DNA from: Bacteroidaceae bacterium
GTDB lineage: Bacteria; Bacteroidota; Bacteroidia; Bacteroidales; Bacteroidaceae
DNA length: 45,049 nt
NCBI GenBank assembly: GCA_024398515.1
Contig: JAKSIZ010000017.1
Location: 1-45,049, forward strand
Direction of reading: 5' to 3'
Below are positions 33,339 through 41,841 of the stretch, one piece after another; positions within the stretch are counted from its first letter, which is position 1, and every line of letters begins with the position of its first letter. The notes beneath the pieces were generated by a model. The model saw nothing but the letters and a program-made list of their open reading frames with translations. It made no database searches and had not been told where the DNA came from. A program made the position numbers and the translations under genes.

Positions 33339-34967
33339 TTAATTCACGTGGAAATAATCAACATCCACATGTCCACCTGTTGAAAGAGTGGCATAGTTGA
33401 ATATCGCAAACTTCGTTCCCATGAACACACGCCGATAATCGAACGGCGTATGTATCTCGTTGCCTATGTCGCTCCACGTCTTTCCGTCGAGACTATAGGC
33501 AAAGCGGCACATGTCATGCTGGTGAAGGAAATCACCGCTGACTTTCATCCACACGTATCTCTGCCCAGACTTCAGCGGAACTGATGCAATGACTTTCTTA
33601 TTTACACCCGTAACCCTTTTGTCGTTGTCGAGTTGCAGATGCTCTTCGGTAAGCACAAGTGTGAGTTTTCCATTGTCCTTGCAAACGGTCAGCAAACCAC
33701 TGTCGCCATTGAAACCAGCAAGTCCGGCACGGTCGCCATTGTTCATTCCCTTGATGTCAAGCTTTATTTCGCCCGAACATGACGGTGCTGTCATACGTTG
33801 TGTCATGGTGTTCGGTGCAAGGAAAATGTTGCCTGCCACGCGTGCAGTCGTTAGTCGCATCCATCCCTTGCGGGCACTGAGGCTCCATGCTGTGTTTATC
33901 GGGTTGTGGTTCCACTGCCAAAGCAGCGACAGTTTCTGCCCGTCGAACTCATCATCTCCTACTATTTTGCTCCAGTCTTCGTGTGCTTTCAGCGTGTCGT
34001 TCGGTATGCGGTAACTCTTTGGACTTATCTTTTCGTAATATCCAGGCTTCAATTCTCCGCACATAGGCCATCCGTCAACCCAAGTCACAGGCATCACACA
34101 AGGCACACGTCCAATGCCTCCACGGTCTTGGAATATCATTGCCCACCAGTCTGATTCGTCGTTATCGTCGAGGTCATTGCTGTTTACGAGGCAACCTTGC
34201 CCTACGCCACCATATTCCTCAAAAGGCGTTTCGAGGATAATATGCTTCTCGTATGGACCAGTGATATTGTCGGAACGATAGCAAACTTCGCGCCTTACAC
34301 GACCAGGAACGCCCCATATCATTGAAATCATGCAGACATAGTACCTGCCTTTATGCTTGAACACCTGTGATCCTTCGAGCAACGCACCGCGTTCATCTGG
34401 GTCGTTGAAGATAATCCGCTGGTTGATTCCATCTGGCTTAACGTCGCTCAAGTCGCTTTTCAACTCTGTAAGAGTGCATGAACCTGAGCCGTGGAAAAGG
34501 TATGTACGTCCATCATCGTCGAAGAAAAGCGATGCGTCGTGATGATGCCTTGGGCGTGCAATTAACTTCCAAGGGCCTTCAGCGTTGTCGGCAGAGAAGA
34601 TAAAACCCTTGCCAGGTGCGCCGTTGGCTGTGAACCAAACATAGAACTTATTGTTATGGAAACGTATAGTCGATGCCCATTGTCCTTGTCCGTATGCTGT
34701 CTGACCATCGATAAGGTCATATCGAGGGCCATCGTTAATGCTGTCGAATACGTAGCTTACGGTCTCCCAATGTATCATATCCTTGCTTCGCATGACCGGA
34801 CATCCAGGCATGAGGTGCATAGTTGTTGACACCATATAATAATACCCGTGCGCGTGACAAAGCGAAATGTCGGGTACATCGGCGTTGATTATAGGGTTGC
34901 GATACGTGTCGGCTGCAAACGAATGGATGCTGACTATGAGCATCAGGATGGTAAATATACGTTTCAT
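33339..34967 (-). CDS. Secreted GH43 beta-xylosidase/arabinofuranosidase-like enzyme
   Basis: 542 residues. A signal peptide ends near SFAAD. The GH43 propeller (about 22-320) begins YRNPIINADVPDIS, which carries the general-base Asp. It includes the RPRHHHDASLFFDDDGRTYLFHG segment, and LLEGSQVFKHKGRYYV with the probable acid Glu. A C-terminal beta-sandwich of the GH43_C2 type (about 335-542) follows, as in subfamily 12-like enzymes. It likely removes terminal xylose or arabinose from hemicellulose or pectin oligosaccharides. The next gene upstream on this strand (35043-36896) ends 75 bases away, so the two may form one transcript. Confidence 0.85.
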   Translation of the reverse strand: MKRIFTILMLIVSIHSFAADTYRNPIINADVPDISLCHAHGYYYMVSTTMHLMPGCPVMRSKDMIHWETVSYVFDSINDGPRYDLIDGQTAYGQGQWASTIRFHNNKFYVWFTANGAPGKGFIFSADNAEGPWKLIARPRHHHDASLFFDDDGRTYLFHGSGSCTLTELKSDLSDVKPDGINQRIIFNDPDERGALLEGSQVFKHKGRYYVCMISMIWGVPGRVRREVCYRSDNITGPYEKHIILETPFEEYGGVGQGCLVNSNDLDDNDESDWWAMIFQDRGGIGRVPCVMPVTWVDGWPMCGELKPGYYEKISPKSYRIPNDTLKAHEDWSKIVGDDEFDGQKLSLLWQWNHNPINTAWSLSARKGWMRLTTARVAGNIFLAPNTMTQRMTAPSCSGEIKLDIKGMNNGDRAGLAGFNGDSGLLTVCKDNGKLTLVLTEEHLQLDNDKRVTGVNKKVIASVPLKSGQRYVWMKVSGDFLHQHDMCRFAYSLDGKTWSDIGNEIHTPFDYRRVFMGTKFAIFNYATLSTGGHVDVDYFHVN

Positions 34968-35042
34968 TAGGCTTTAATATTTTATTTCAGGAACTCGAAT
35001 CCTCAAAATCCCGAAGACTCGAGCCCCTTAGATTATTGATTA

Positions 35043-36896
35043 TTACTTCTGCAGGATAATGGTTGCAGTTCCTGTTATATCGGAAACAGTGATTTCGCCG
35101 TCGTTGTCAACATCGGCATTGTCAACGTTAAATGGACTTGGATTGTTGCCAAGAATCTGCGCAGCTATTGCTGTTATGTCGGATACGTCAACCGTTTCGT
35201 CTTCGTTGGCATCGCCCTTGAGCACTTTCTTCTCAACCTTTTCGAGAAGCATCTGGTCGAAATAAAGCTTGCCTACGAAGTGTCCAAAGTTGATGAGCAC
35301 ACGGTTGAAGCCCTCACGTTCTATTGTCCATTCTGCCTCAAAAGCATCCCAATCCTCTGTTATGATAACTTCCGTGTCGCCACCGCCCGAGTAATCTGAC
35401 GTGTCTTGATAAGAAACGACTACGCTACCGGTCTCTGAAGCCTTTGCCTTGAACGAGAACTTATAGCTTGCACCAACCTCAAGGTCAGTGTCGAATGCGC
35501 ATTGTGAATCCCAACTATTGCCTGCTGATGGGTTATAGAGCATCATGCAGTATGCACTGTTGTCATATCCTGGCTGGAAAACTGTGTGGCTCGAATTGTT
35601 GCTACCATTGTTCCAACCAATCCAATTGCCCAATGAACCTTCGTTGAAATTGTATGATTCGTCGTCGAGGATATTGTTTTCAGGGTTTGGTTCCTCATTA
35701 TATTCTGGGTTTGGTCCTGGTTCGCCGCCCTCGCCTTCTGCGAGCTTAATATTAATAAGGTGGCATCCACCATTAGCAACTACGAGGAAAACAGAGTCGG
35801 CAACAGCAGGAAGAACCCATGAATACGACGCACGACCTTCAGGAAGGAACGCCTCTCCCACCTGATTTCCATCGACAACAAGTGTAAATCCGCACTGTGT
35901 CTCTGGGTTATGCGTCTCTGCTGTGATGGTCAGGGTATCGTTTGGCATGGCTGTCATGACCAATATCGAGTCGCTTTCCTTCTGCATCCATAGGAACGAA
36001 GGACCTTCATACTCCCAGTCCTCGCTCGTTGCCCAAAGGTCGTTCATCACTCCTATCGACGGTTCTGTAGTGTCGTCAGCCACGTTCTCGCCGCATCCGT
36101 GGAGCAAGAACTTCAGCATCTTTGTCTCTTCAAACACGTATCCACCAGCCGTCAGCGGAGCAAGAACCGTCTGTGGCAGCACCTTGTAGTAACCGCCTTG
36201 ATTGGTAATGTCGCCCTCAATCGTCTTCTCAAAGTCGCGCCATTCGCTTGTTTCGTCCTCTCCAGGAGTCGTTGCACCAAAGAGGGCGTTAAGTGTTTCG
36301 TCGCTCCACTCGGTGAAATCCCACTCGCGTTTTGCACCTTCCGAGTCGAACTTGAAGCCGTAGAAGCCCATCTTCGAGCCTTGGAGTGAGAAGCGATATA
36401 CCTTTCCAGCCTTCACATTGAACGTAATTGTGCCGTACGACTTAACGTCAATGCGGTTCTGTTCGTTGATTGTCTGTGGCTGCTGTTTCTCTTTGTCAGG
36501 CAAGTCATAGCCTGCCCAGTCGGCTGGCATAAGCTCTACGTCATCCTCTGTCAGGTGAATAGTCTTGTTGTTGTTAATGATAGCACCAATCTTTACAACG
36601 CCATCAGCCAGTACATCAAACTGCACGTACGACCCGCTGATAACGCCATTCTTGAATTGTCCCGTCGTACTGCTTGGCGTAGTCTGGGCAATGAAACTCG
36701 GGTCAGATTGGTTTGCAACGCCCGCATTGCCTGGTTGCCAGTCGTCGATATTGGCGTATGTAAGAATAATTCCAGGCACCGACCTGATCTGCATACCGCC
36801 TGTAATCACCTCGCCTGGCTGAACGAAATATGCACCTTGTGCCCATGCACCGATGGCGCACACTAATGTAATTAACGAAAGTAATAGTTTTTTCAT
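35043..36896 (-). CDS. Secreted CBM-like protein with dockerin-like tail
   Basis: 617 residues, no catalytic domain recognised. A signal peptide (1-19) is followed by beta-rich regions. At about 405-550 there is a jelly-roll domain resembling CBM4/9/22-type modules (SYNFNEGSLGNWIGWN, GASYKFSFKAKASE, DAFEAEWTIEREGFNRVLINFG, KLYFDQMLLEK). The C terminus has two dockerin-like repeats (GDANEDETVDVSDITAIA and ADVDNDGEITVSDITGTA) similar to those ending the 28696 enzyme. It probably binds plant or host glycans at the cell surface. Its promoter box is TATCTTTG at 36971-36964. Confidence 0.72.
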   Translation of the reverse strand: MKKLLLSLITLVCAIGAWAQGAYFVQPGEVITGGMQIRSVPGIILTYANIDDWQPGNAGVANQSDPSFIAQTTPSSTTGQFKNGVISGSYVQFDVLADGVVKIGAIINNNKTIHLTEDDVELMPADWAGYDLPDKEKQQPQTINEQNRIDVKSYGTITFNVKAGKVYRFSLQGSKMGFYGFKFDSEGAKREWDFTEWSDETLNALFGATTPGEDETSEWRDFEKTIEGDITNQGGYYKVLPQTVLAPLTAGGYVFEETKMLKFLLHGCGENVADDTTEPSIGVMNDLWATSEDWEYEGPSFLWMQKESDSILVMTAMPNDTLTITAETHNPETQCGFTLVVDGNQVGEAFLPEGRASYSWVLPAVADSVFLVVANGGCHLINIKLAEGEGGEPGPNPEYNEEPNPENNILDDESYNFNEGSLGNWIGWNNGSNNSSHTVFQPGYDNSAYCMMLYNPSAGNSWDSQCAFDTDLEVGASYKFSFKAKASETGSVVVSYQDTSDYSGGGDTEVIITEDWDAFEAEWTIEREGFNRVLINFGHFVGKLYFDQMLLEKVEKKVLKGDANEDETVDVSDITAIAAQILGNNPSPFNVDNADVDNDGEITVSDITGTATIILQK

Positions 36897-36963
36897 GAAA
36901 TTTTGTCTTTTATTAATAATGAATATGTTTTGTAAAATGTATCAACTTTTATAAAATACGTTG

Positions 36964-36971
36964 CAAAGATA
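36964..36971 (-). promoter_or_regulatory. Promoter -7 box of the CBM-like gene
   Basis: Minus strand TATCTTTG, 67 bases upstream of the ATG at 36896. A TTTG on the minus strand lies at 36998-36995, giving a 23-base spacer, longer than ideal. Confidence 0.55.
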
Positions 36972-37077
36972 AGCTTTTCCTTTCAAAAAAGTCTCAAAAA
37001 ATGTTCTAAATTCGTTTCAATTTGTATCATTTACAAAAAAAGAGAAATAGAAAAGTACGACGAACGAAAAAAGTTAC

Positions 37078-37307
37078 TATCTTTGCAAACGCAAAATTTG
37101 GCGACATTATCACATCACTAAAAATCAATAAGCAAATAATTGGCAAAGTTCATAAAGAAAATAATAATTGAAGTTTTTAGTTAAGGTTAGTGTTACAATT
37201 TAATCGCTGTAGTCACCATCCCTATTTAGTTTCGGCTACAGCAACCCCAAAGATTGTTAGTCTGTGCCCTTCTTGTTTGTGAAAATAGGAAGGGCATGTT
37301 TTTTTTT
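37078..37307 (+). ncRNA. Candidate small RNA with own promoter and terminator
   Basis: TATCTTTG (37078-37085) starts a likely transcript of about 215 bases with no credible ORF. CTAAAAA (37118-37124) can pair with TTTTTAG (37174-37180), and GCTGTAG (37206-37212) with CTACAGC (37236-37242). The transcript ends in a strong intrinsic terminator, TGCCCTTC/GAAGGGCA followed by T9 (37264-37307). I cannot assign a family. Length, promoter and terminator would suit a 6S-like or Bacteroidales-1-type RNA, but I did not confirm either consensus. Confidence 0.55.
37263..37307 (+). terminator. Intrinsic terminator of the candidate small RNA
   Basis: TGCCCTTCTT and AGGAAGGGCA pair around a loop of about 16 bases, followed by a T-run of nine. 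No ORF ends just upstream, which is why I assign it to a non-coding transcript. Confidence 0.75.
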
Positions 37308-37350
37308 ACCTGTCAGCAGAAAAACCTCAGCGCAATCATAATAGAAAAAA

Positions 37351-37465
37351 ATGTGGATGGTTGCAGCTGGGCGTTATGAACTTGTTCATATAAGCACAGG
37401 CGGAACCACCAAATCAAGGCTGCCAAAGGCTGCCAAAGGCAGACACACATAAAGAAATGTATTTT
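37351..37465. repeat. Truncated relative of cloverleaf copy 1
   Basis: From GATGGTTGCAGCTGGGCG onwards this is nearly identical to 50-140, including TATGAACTTGTTCATA, AGCACAGGCGGAACCA and CAGACACACATAA. The left side stem and first side hairpin of copy 1 are missing, and the CTGCCAAAGG unit is duplicated (37419-37439). Weaker similarity continues about 60 bases to the right of both copies. It is therefore a decayed or recombined copy. Confidence 0.75.
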
Positions 37466-37548
37466 GATCTTATTGACAACATGGGGCTTTGCAAGAATTC
37501 AACATAGTTCTTTGCTTGGTGCGGGAGCAAGACTTTTATAGAATGAAC

Positions 37549-37628
37549 TTAATACTCGGAAGAAAACTGCTACAGTTTTCGATCCAAAACTGCTACAGTT
37601 TCCAAGTCAAAACTGCTACAGTTTTTGC
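37549..37628. repeat. Palindrome array D (3 units, 23-base period)
   Basis: CTGCTACAG at 37567-37575, 37590-37598 and 37613-37621, exactly 23 bases apart, with spacers CGATCC and CCAAGTC. Core and left flank match array C at 9265-9340. No gene overlaps it. Confidence 0.75.
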
Positions 37629-37723
37629 CCGAGCATAAGGCACACCCTCGGAAACCCTTGCGTTCAACCACCTCCCACCCATCCGTCGAAATGTGAAATA
37701 ATACTAAAATTACGATAGAAACC

Positions 37724-37754
37724 ATTGTGAACAAACAAGATATTCATACCTTTG
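37724..37754 (+). promoter_or_regulatory. Promoter of the 1112-residue protein
   Basis: ATTG (37724-37727), 19 bases, TACCTTTG (37747-37754). The next gene start is the ATG at 38092, so the leader would be about 330 bases. Confidence 0.7.
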
Positions 37755-37759
37755 CAAGG

Positions 37760-38091
37760 TTGTAAAAACTTGTTGAAAACAAACTGTTATCCATTAATAC
37801 TGATGCCACATAAAGGCATCGCATACATTACATTACGCAATGACAAACTTGTCAAGACATACCAACCATATTGTTGTAAGCAATACTGCAAGCCATAACT
37901 TGCTTATTGCCAAATCATTATGGGGGGGGGTATTCTATGCCTGCAAGTTAAGCAATCACCATCTTACACACTCATACACGCACGACAGGGAAGACCGACA
38001 CTCTTCTCCGTCCCATCTGTCGTGCCCCAAAAAACGGAACTTTTATTCATTTAATATTTAACTCTATTTATTAACAAAAAAACAAACGTTT
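37760..38091 (+). promoter_or_regulatory. Long 5' leader with G9 tract and hairpins
   Basis: This untranslated stretch holds a hairpin GATGCC-ACATAAA-GGCATC (37802-37820), a run of nine G (37922-37930) and a hairpin GCACGACAG/CTGTCGTGC (37980-37988 with 38017-38025). No U-run follows the last hairpin, so it is not a simple terminator. A 73-residue frame inside it has no protein-like composition. The leader may regulate the secreted protein; the mechanism is unknown. Confidence 0.45.
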
Positions 38092-41000
38092 ATGAAAAAA
38101 CTAAAATTTTTACTCTTAGCACTCGTAGCTACCATCAGCCTCGGTGCTTTTGCGGACGCTATTGACGTAACGGCAAGTTACATCGGTGACTTATCCCGTG
38201 TTGTTAATGGAGGTGGACATAATTGTAACAACAATCACAAAATGTCACAAGGTATTGGTTTCTACAATACGCAAAACTTACAAACTAATGGTTGGCATGC
38301 ATTCGTTGGTCCTGGTGACAGTGGCGTAGGTGAAAGTTGGACTTCTGGTAACGGCAGTAAGGGAATTATGATGGGACGCATGATGGTTCTCCCTGCAGGA
38401 AATTACACACTTAAGTTTTCTGCATTTGGATGTACAGCAACTAATGCAACTAACCAAACACCTTCTTCTCCTGGAGATGTTGTCGCATTCTGCACAGGTC
38501 AAACAGACATAGACATTACAAATACGACCTTAGGAGGTAATACTTTCCACGATGTAGAGTTTACGTTTGATGTAACAACACCAAACACATCTATCGAATT
38601 TGGTATTAAGAAGGTTGCTGACGAAAGCTATCCGGATTGGTGTCAGATAAAAAGCATTAAACTTTATTTGAATTCTACAGACATCTCACCTGTTGCAAAC
38701 AACAATGTAGAACTTTGGAAAAGAACTTTTGACGGCAGTGGTAACAATGGTAACCTACAATGTAACACATGGTCAACTGAAGGTCAGTCAGACGGCACAA
38801 ACTTCATGGTTCCATTTATAGAAGATTGGGTTGCTGCAGGTAACACTCTTAGCGACCAGACAATATCAGGCTCTTACACTCCAACACAAGATGGTGTATA
38901 TAAAGTTACCGCATGGGTACGCGCAATCAACGAAGCAGGTGGTGCAATATCTGGAGCAAAAATATATGTAGGCGATATTGAGTCAGATGCTTGCGGTGGC
39001 GCTACTATAAAGAATGGCGTACTTGGAACTTATACAGCAATGGCAGACGGAAAATCAGGTACTCCTATCGAATTTGGCTTGAGATTAAAGGATGCAGCTA
39101 TCAACTGGCTGTCGTTTAAGAACTTCACAATCACATATCTTGGTGCATCACTTCCACAGGCTGACGTAGATGCAATCTTGGAAACCGTTCCAACTGGCAA
39201 TATGTCATCTAAAGTTAAGGAAGCACTTGACAACTGTGTTGCTGCTCTCAAGAGCAATGCGTCAGTTACGAATTATAATGCACTTGCTGTAGCTATTGCA
39301 AACGCAAATGCTTCTATCGCCGACTACTCAAAATTATACGCTGCTATACAAACTGCAGGTGACTATTCGGTAGTTGATAATAAATACAATAATCTTGTTG
39401 CAGCTATTGCAGTGGCAACCAATATATATAATGATGGAACAGAGGAAACCTGCGCAGAAGCCATTGCTAATCTTAACGAAGCGTTAAATGCTGCAAAAGT
39501 TTATGACTTTATGTATGTGACAGGTACTGAACAAACTCCTGGAAATTATATTTTTGGAGTAAGTTTAGGTGACTGGACAACAACAGGTTATGTATCAACA
39601 TTCGACAATGAGCACTGGAGTGGTACGAAACATGATTATAAGAACCAAGACGACTCTAATGGTCGTGGATGGAATAGCCCTACAGGCTTTGAAATTGGTC
39701 TTAATCAAAACGTAACTCTTCCTGCAGGTAACTATGTGTTCAAGGCTTGCGGACGTAAATCTGCTGGTGCTGTCCTCGAACTTGTTGTAAAGAAAGGTGA
39801 CAACGTTATCGGTCGTGTAGCAAACTTCCCTTCAAGCAACAATGCTAAGGGTATTGATAAGGATGGTGTAACAAGTTTCTCTGGCGACAATTTCGCTAAC
39901 AATGGTAATGGTTTTGGATGGCAGTGGCGTTATGTTGCATTTACATTGACAGAAGAAACGACTATCAATGTAGCAGTAAGTGCAAGCGCAACATCAGGTC
40001 AACAGTGGGTAAGCTTCGGTGACTATACAATACAAACCGATAATGAAGCAAATCTTGCTATGATAGGTTACAATATTGCATTGAATGATGCAAAATTGGC
40101 AAAAGCAAATGATGCTTATAAGAACGTAACTGGTGCTGAACTTACTGCATTGAATGAAGCAATTGCTTTTGAAACAGAAGGGAAGACTAAAGATGAAATT
40201 GAAGCGGCAACAATCGCATTACAAGAAGCTACTTCTGCTTTCAAGGCAGCCGCTCCTGCATACGATGCATTCGTCGCAATTTTAGCCAAGGTTAATAAAC
40301 TCGATGATGCTGGAAAGGCAAGGTTCAGTGAACTTGCTGGCACAATCATTAGTGCATATAATGACAACACGGTTACTGCTGCAGACTTAGATGTTTATGA
40401 TTCATACATTGCAGCTGTTAAAGCACAAACATCCGTAGATTCTGATTGGTCGGCACTTGGAAGAACTGATAAAGAAGGTTGGACAGGTGCTACTGCTAAC
40501 TATGCAACAAACTATGTTGAAAGATATGCTGACGATGGATTTGAAGCAGGAGATATCCTCACTCAAACTATCACAGGCTTGATGGCATACGCAAAGTACG
40601 AGGTTAAATTCACTGCTGTAGCGAACCATGCACGTGGCCTTTCTGACGCATATCATGGAACAGGGATTGCTCAGGTATTTGCAAATGAGACGGTAGAAGA
40701 TATTACAGTCGAGTATCTAAGTGGTTGTACACCTTCTGACAGCAAGTATCAATATACTCTTGAAGGATATGCTGACAAGGATGGAAACCTCACTTTCGGT
40801 TTGAAGAATGTGAAGACTGGTGGTCAGTGGTATGTTGCACAGTTCACAAGCCTTACTCTTAAGGCCCTTCCAGCTACAGCTAACATGACTATCACTGGTG
40901 CTAAGTGGGGAACATTCTTTGCTCCATTTGATGTTACTCTTCCTGAAAGCGCATTTGCTTACACTATTACTGTAGAAGACAACAAGACAGTGCGCAATAA

Positions 41001-41430
41001 GGTAGCTGAAGGTGGTGAAACTGTTCCTGCTAACACAGCTGTATTGGTATATAGTGCAGAAACAATTAACCAGAACTTCGTTGGTGCTCCTGTAGCTGAA
41101 GCTCCTGTTGGTTTGGAGAATGCTCTCGTTGGTACACTTGAGCCAATTGCAAGCGGTGCTGCTCCTGCTGGCGCATACTTCCTTGCAAAGAAGGATGACG
41201 TATTAAACTTCTATCCTGCTGGACAAGCTAAACTCGCTGCAAACCGTGCATACCTCGTAGTTCCTGCTGGAGCAAAGATTGAAGGCTTGTTTGAGGGTGA
41301 AGTTACTGGCATCAACGAAGTAAATGCAAAGAACGCTGACTCTATCCTCCGCAACATTCAGGGTATGCCTGTAAACAAGGGTTACAAGGGTATCGTTATA
41401 ATGGATGGTAAGAAGTATTTGAAGAAGTAA
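38092..41430 (+). CDS. Large secreted multidomain protein with sorting-like tail
   Basis: 1112 residues. A signal peptide (about 1-22) is followed by several repeats of a beta-sandwich carbohydrate-binding-like domain (near 25-200, 200-355, 480-650 and 775-940) alternating with helical FIVAR-like segments (near 360-475 and 660-775). The C-terminal region (about 945-1112) resembles the body and tail of the 268-residue protein at 9535, ending NIQGMPVNKGYKGIVI and GKKYLKK. I see no catalytic motif. It is probably a surface adhesin or glycan-binding protein exported by the type IX system. Its partner peptide starts 26 bases downstream. Confidence 0.75.
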   Translation: MKKLKFLLLALVATISLGAFADAIDVTASYIGDLSRVVNGGGHNCNNNHKMSQGIGFYNTQNLQTNGWHAFVGPGDSGVGESWTSGNGSKGIMMGRMMVLPAGNYTLKFSAFGCTATNATNQTPSSPGDVVAFCTGQTDIDITNTTLGGNTFHDVEFTFDVTTPNTSIEFGIKKVADESYPDWCQIKSIKLYLNSTDISPVANNNVELWKRTFDGSGNNGNLQCNTWSTEGQSDGTNFMVPFIEDWVAAGNTLSDQTISGSYTPTQDGVYKVTAWVRAINEAGGAISGAKIYVGDIESDACGGATIKNGVLGTYTAMADGKSGTPIEFGLRLKDAAINWLSFKNFTITYLGASLPQADVDAILETVPTGNMSSKVKEALDNCVAALKSNASVTNYNALAVAIANANASIADYSKLYAAIQTAGDYSVVDNKYNNLVAAIAVATNIYNDGTEETCAEAIANLNEALNAAKVYDFMYVTGTEQTPGNYIFGVSLGDWTTTGYVSTFDNEHWSGTKHDYKNQDDSNGRGWNSPTGFEIGLNQNVTLPAGNYVFKACGRKSAGAVLELVVKKGDNVIGRVANFPSSNNAKGIDKDGVTSFSGDNFANNGNGFGWQWRYVAFTLTEETTINVAVSASATSGQQWVSFGDYTIQTDNEANLAMIGYNIALNDAKLAKANDAYKNVTGAELTALNEAIAFETEGKTKDEIEAATIALQEATSAFKAAAPAYDAFVAILAKVNKLDDAGKARFSELAGTIISAYNDNTVTAADLDVYDSYIAAVKAQTSVDSDWSALGRTDKEGWTGATANYATNYVERYADDGFEAGDILTQTITGLMAYAKYEVKFTAVANHARGLSDAYHGTGIAQVFANETVEDITVEYLSGCTPSDSKYQYTLEGYADKDGNLTFGLKNVKTGGQWYVAQFTSLTLKALPATANMTITGAKWGTFFAPFDVTLPESAFAYTITVEDNKTVRNKVAEGGETVPANTAVLVYSAETINQNFVGAPVAEAPVGLENALVGTLEPIASGAAPAGAYFLAKKDDVLNFYPAGQAKLAANRAYLVVPAGAKIEGLFEGEVTGINEVNAKNADSILRNIQGMPVNKGYKGIVIMDGKKYLKK

Positions 41431-41456
41431 TCATATTATAATAGGAGAAACAAATT

Positions 41457-41624
41457 ATGAAGAAAATATATATTGAGCCAAAGGCAAAAGAAGTTAAAGT
41501 TCGCTTTGAAACTTTGATGACAGTGACCAGCCCAGGAGAAATACCAGGAGAAAACGGACTTAGTAATGATCCTCTGGGGGTAGATGATGAAGGTTTGGCA
41601 AAAGAACAACTCTGGGGATGGTAA
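41457..41624 (+). CDS. Small peptide, MKKxYIEP family (55 residues)
   Basis: A 56-codon ORF including the stop, preceded by a good ribosome binding site (AGGAG, 7-8 bases before the ATG). It begins MKKIYIEPKAKEVKVRFE, continues with a Gly/Pro/Asp-rich segment and ends AKEQLWGW. Start motif, length, acidic middle and final GW match the ORF at 10369-10524. A strong terminator follows 38 bases later. It is not a shadow of another gene. The role is unknown. Confidence 0.7.
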   Translation: MKKIYIEPKAKEVKVRFETLMTVTSPGEIPGENGLSNDPLGVDDEGLAKEQLWGW

Positions 41625-41661
41625 TCGCAAGAGATTATAGACATCTATAAAACAAAAACGT

Positions 41662-41703
41662 ATCGGCGCACTTTTCATATATGAGTGCGCCGATTGTTTT
41701 TTT
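41662..41703 (+). terminator. Intrinsic terminator after the partner peptide gene
   Basis: ATCGGCGCACT (41662-41672) pairs perfectly with AGTGCGCCGAT (41684-41694) around an 11-base loop, followed by TGTTTTTTT. It closes the transcript of the 1112-residue protein and its peptide. Confidence 0.88.
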
Positions 41704-41766
41704 GTGTGAAATAGCATTTGCTTTGCTGTCTTGCCCAAGCGATGGGCAATTATTTTTCTATGTTAT

Positions 41767-41797
41767 TTTGTCAGTTTGAAAAAAAGTCTTAACTTTG
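41767..41797 (+). promoter_or_regulatory. Promoter of the DUF3791/DUF3990 module
   Basis: TTTG (41767-41770), 19 bases, TAACTTTG (41790-41797), 44 bases before the ATG at 41842. It matches the Bacteroidota consensus. Confidence 0.75.
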
Positions 41798-41841
41798 CAA
41801 TGTAAAAATAAAAATTCCATACTGTTGCAATATAAGAAAGA

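Noticed and set aside
28696-36896. A complete polysaccharide utilisation locus
   Set aside because: No SusC/SusD pair and no hybrid two-component or ECF regulator lies among the GH43 genes, so I call it only a glycosidase group.
37840-38061. 73-residue ORF in the leader of the large secreted protein
   Set aside because: Its composition is His/Ser-rich and low-complexity, it lacks a ribosome binding site, and it runs through a hairpin and the G9 tract.
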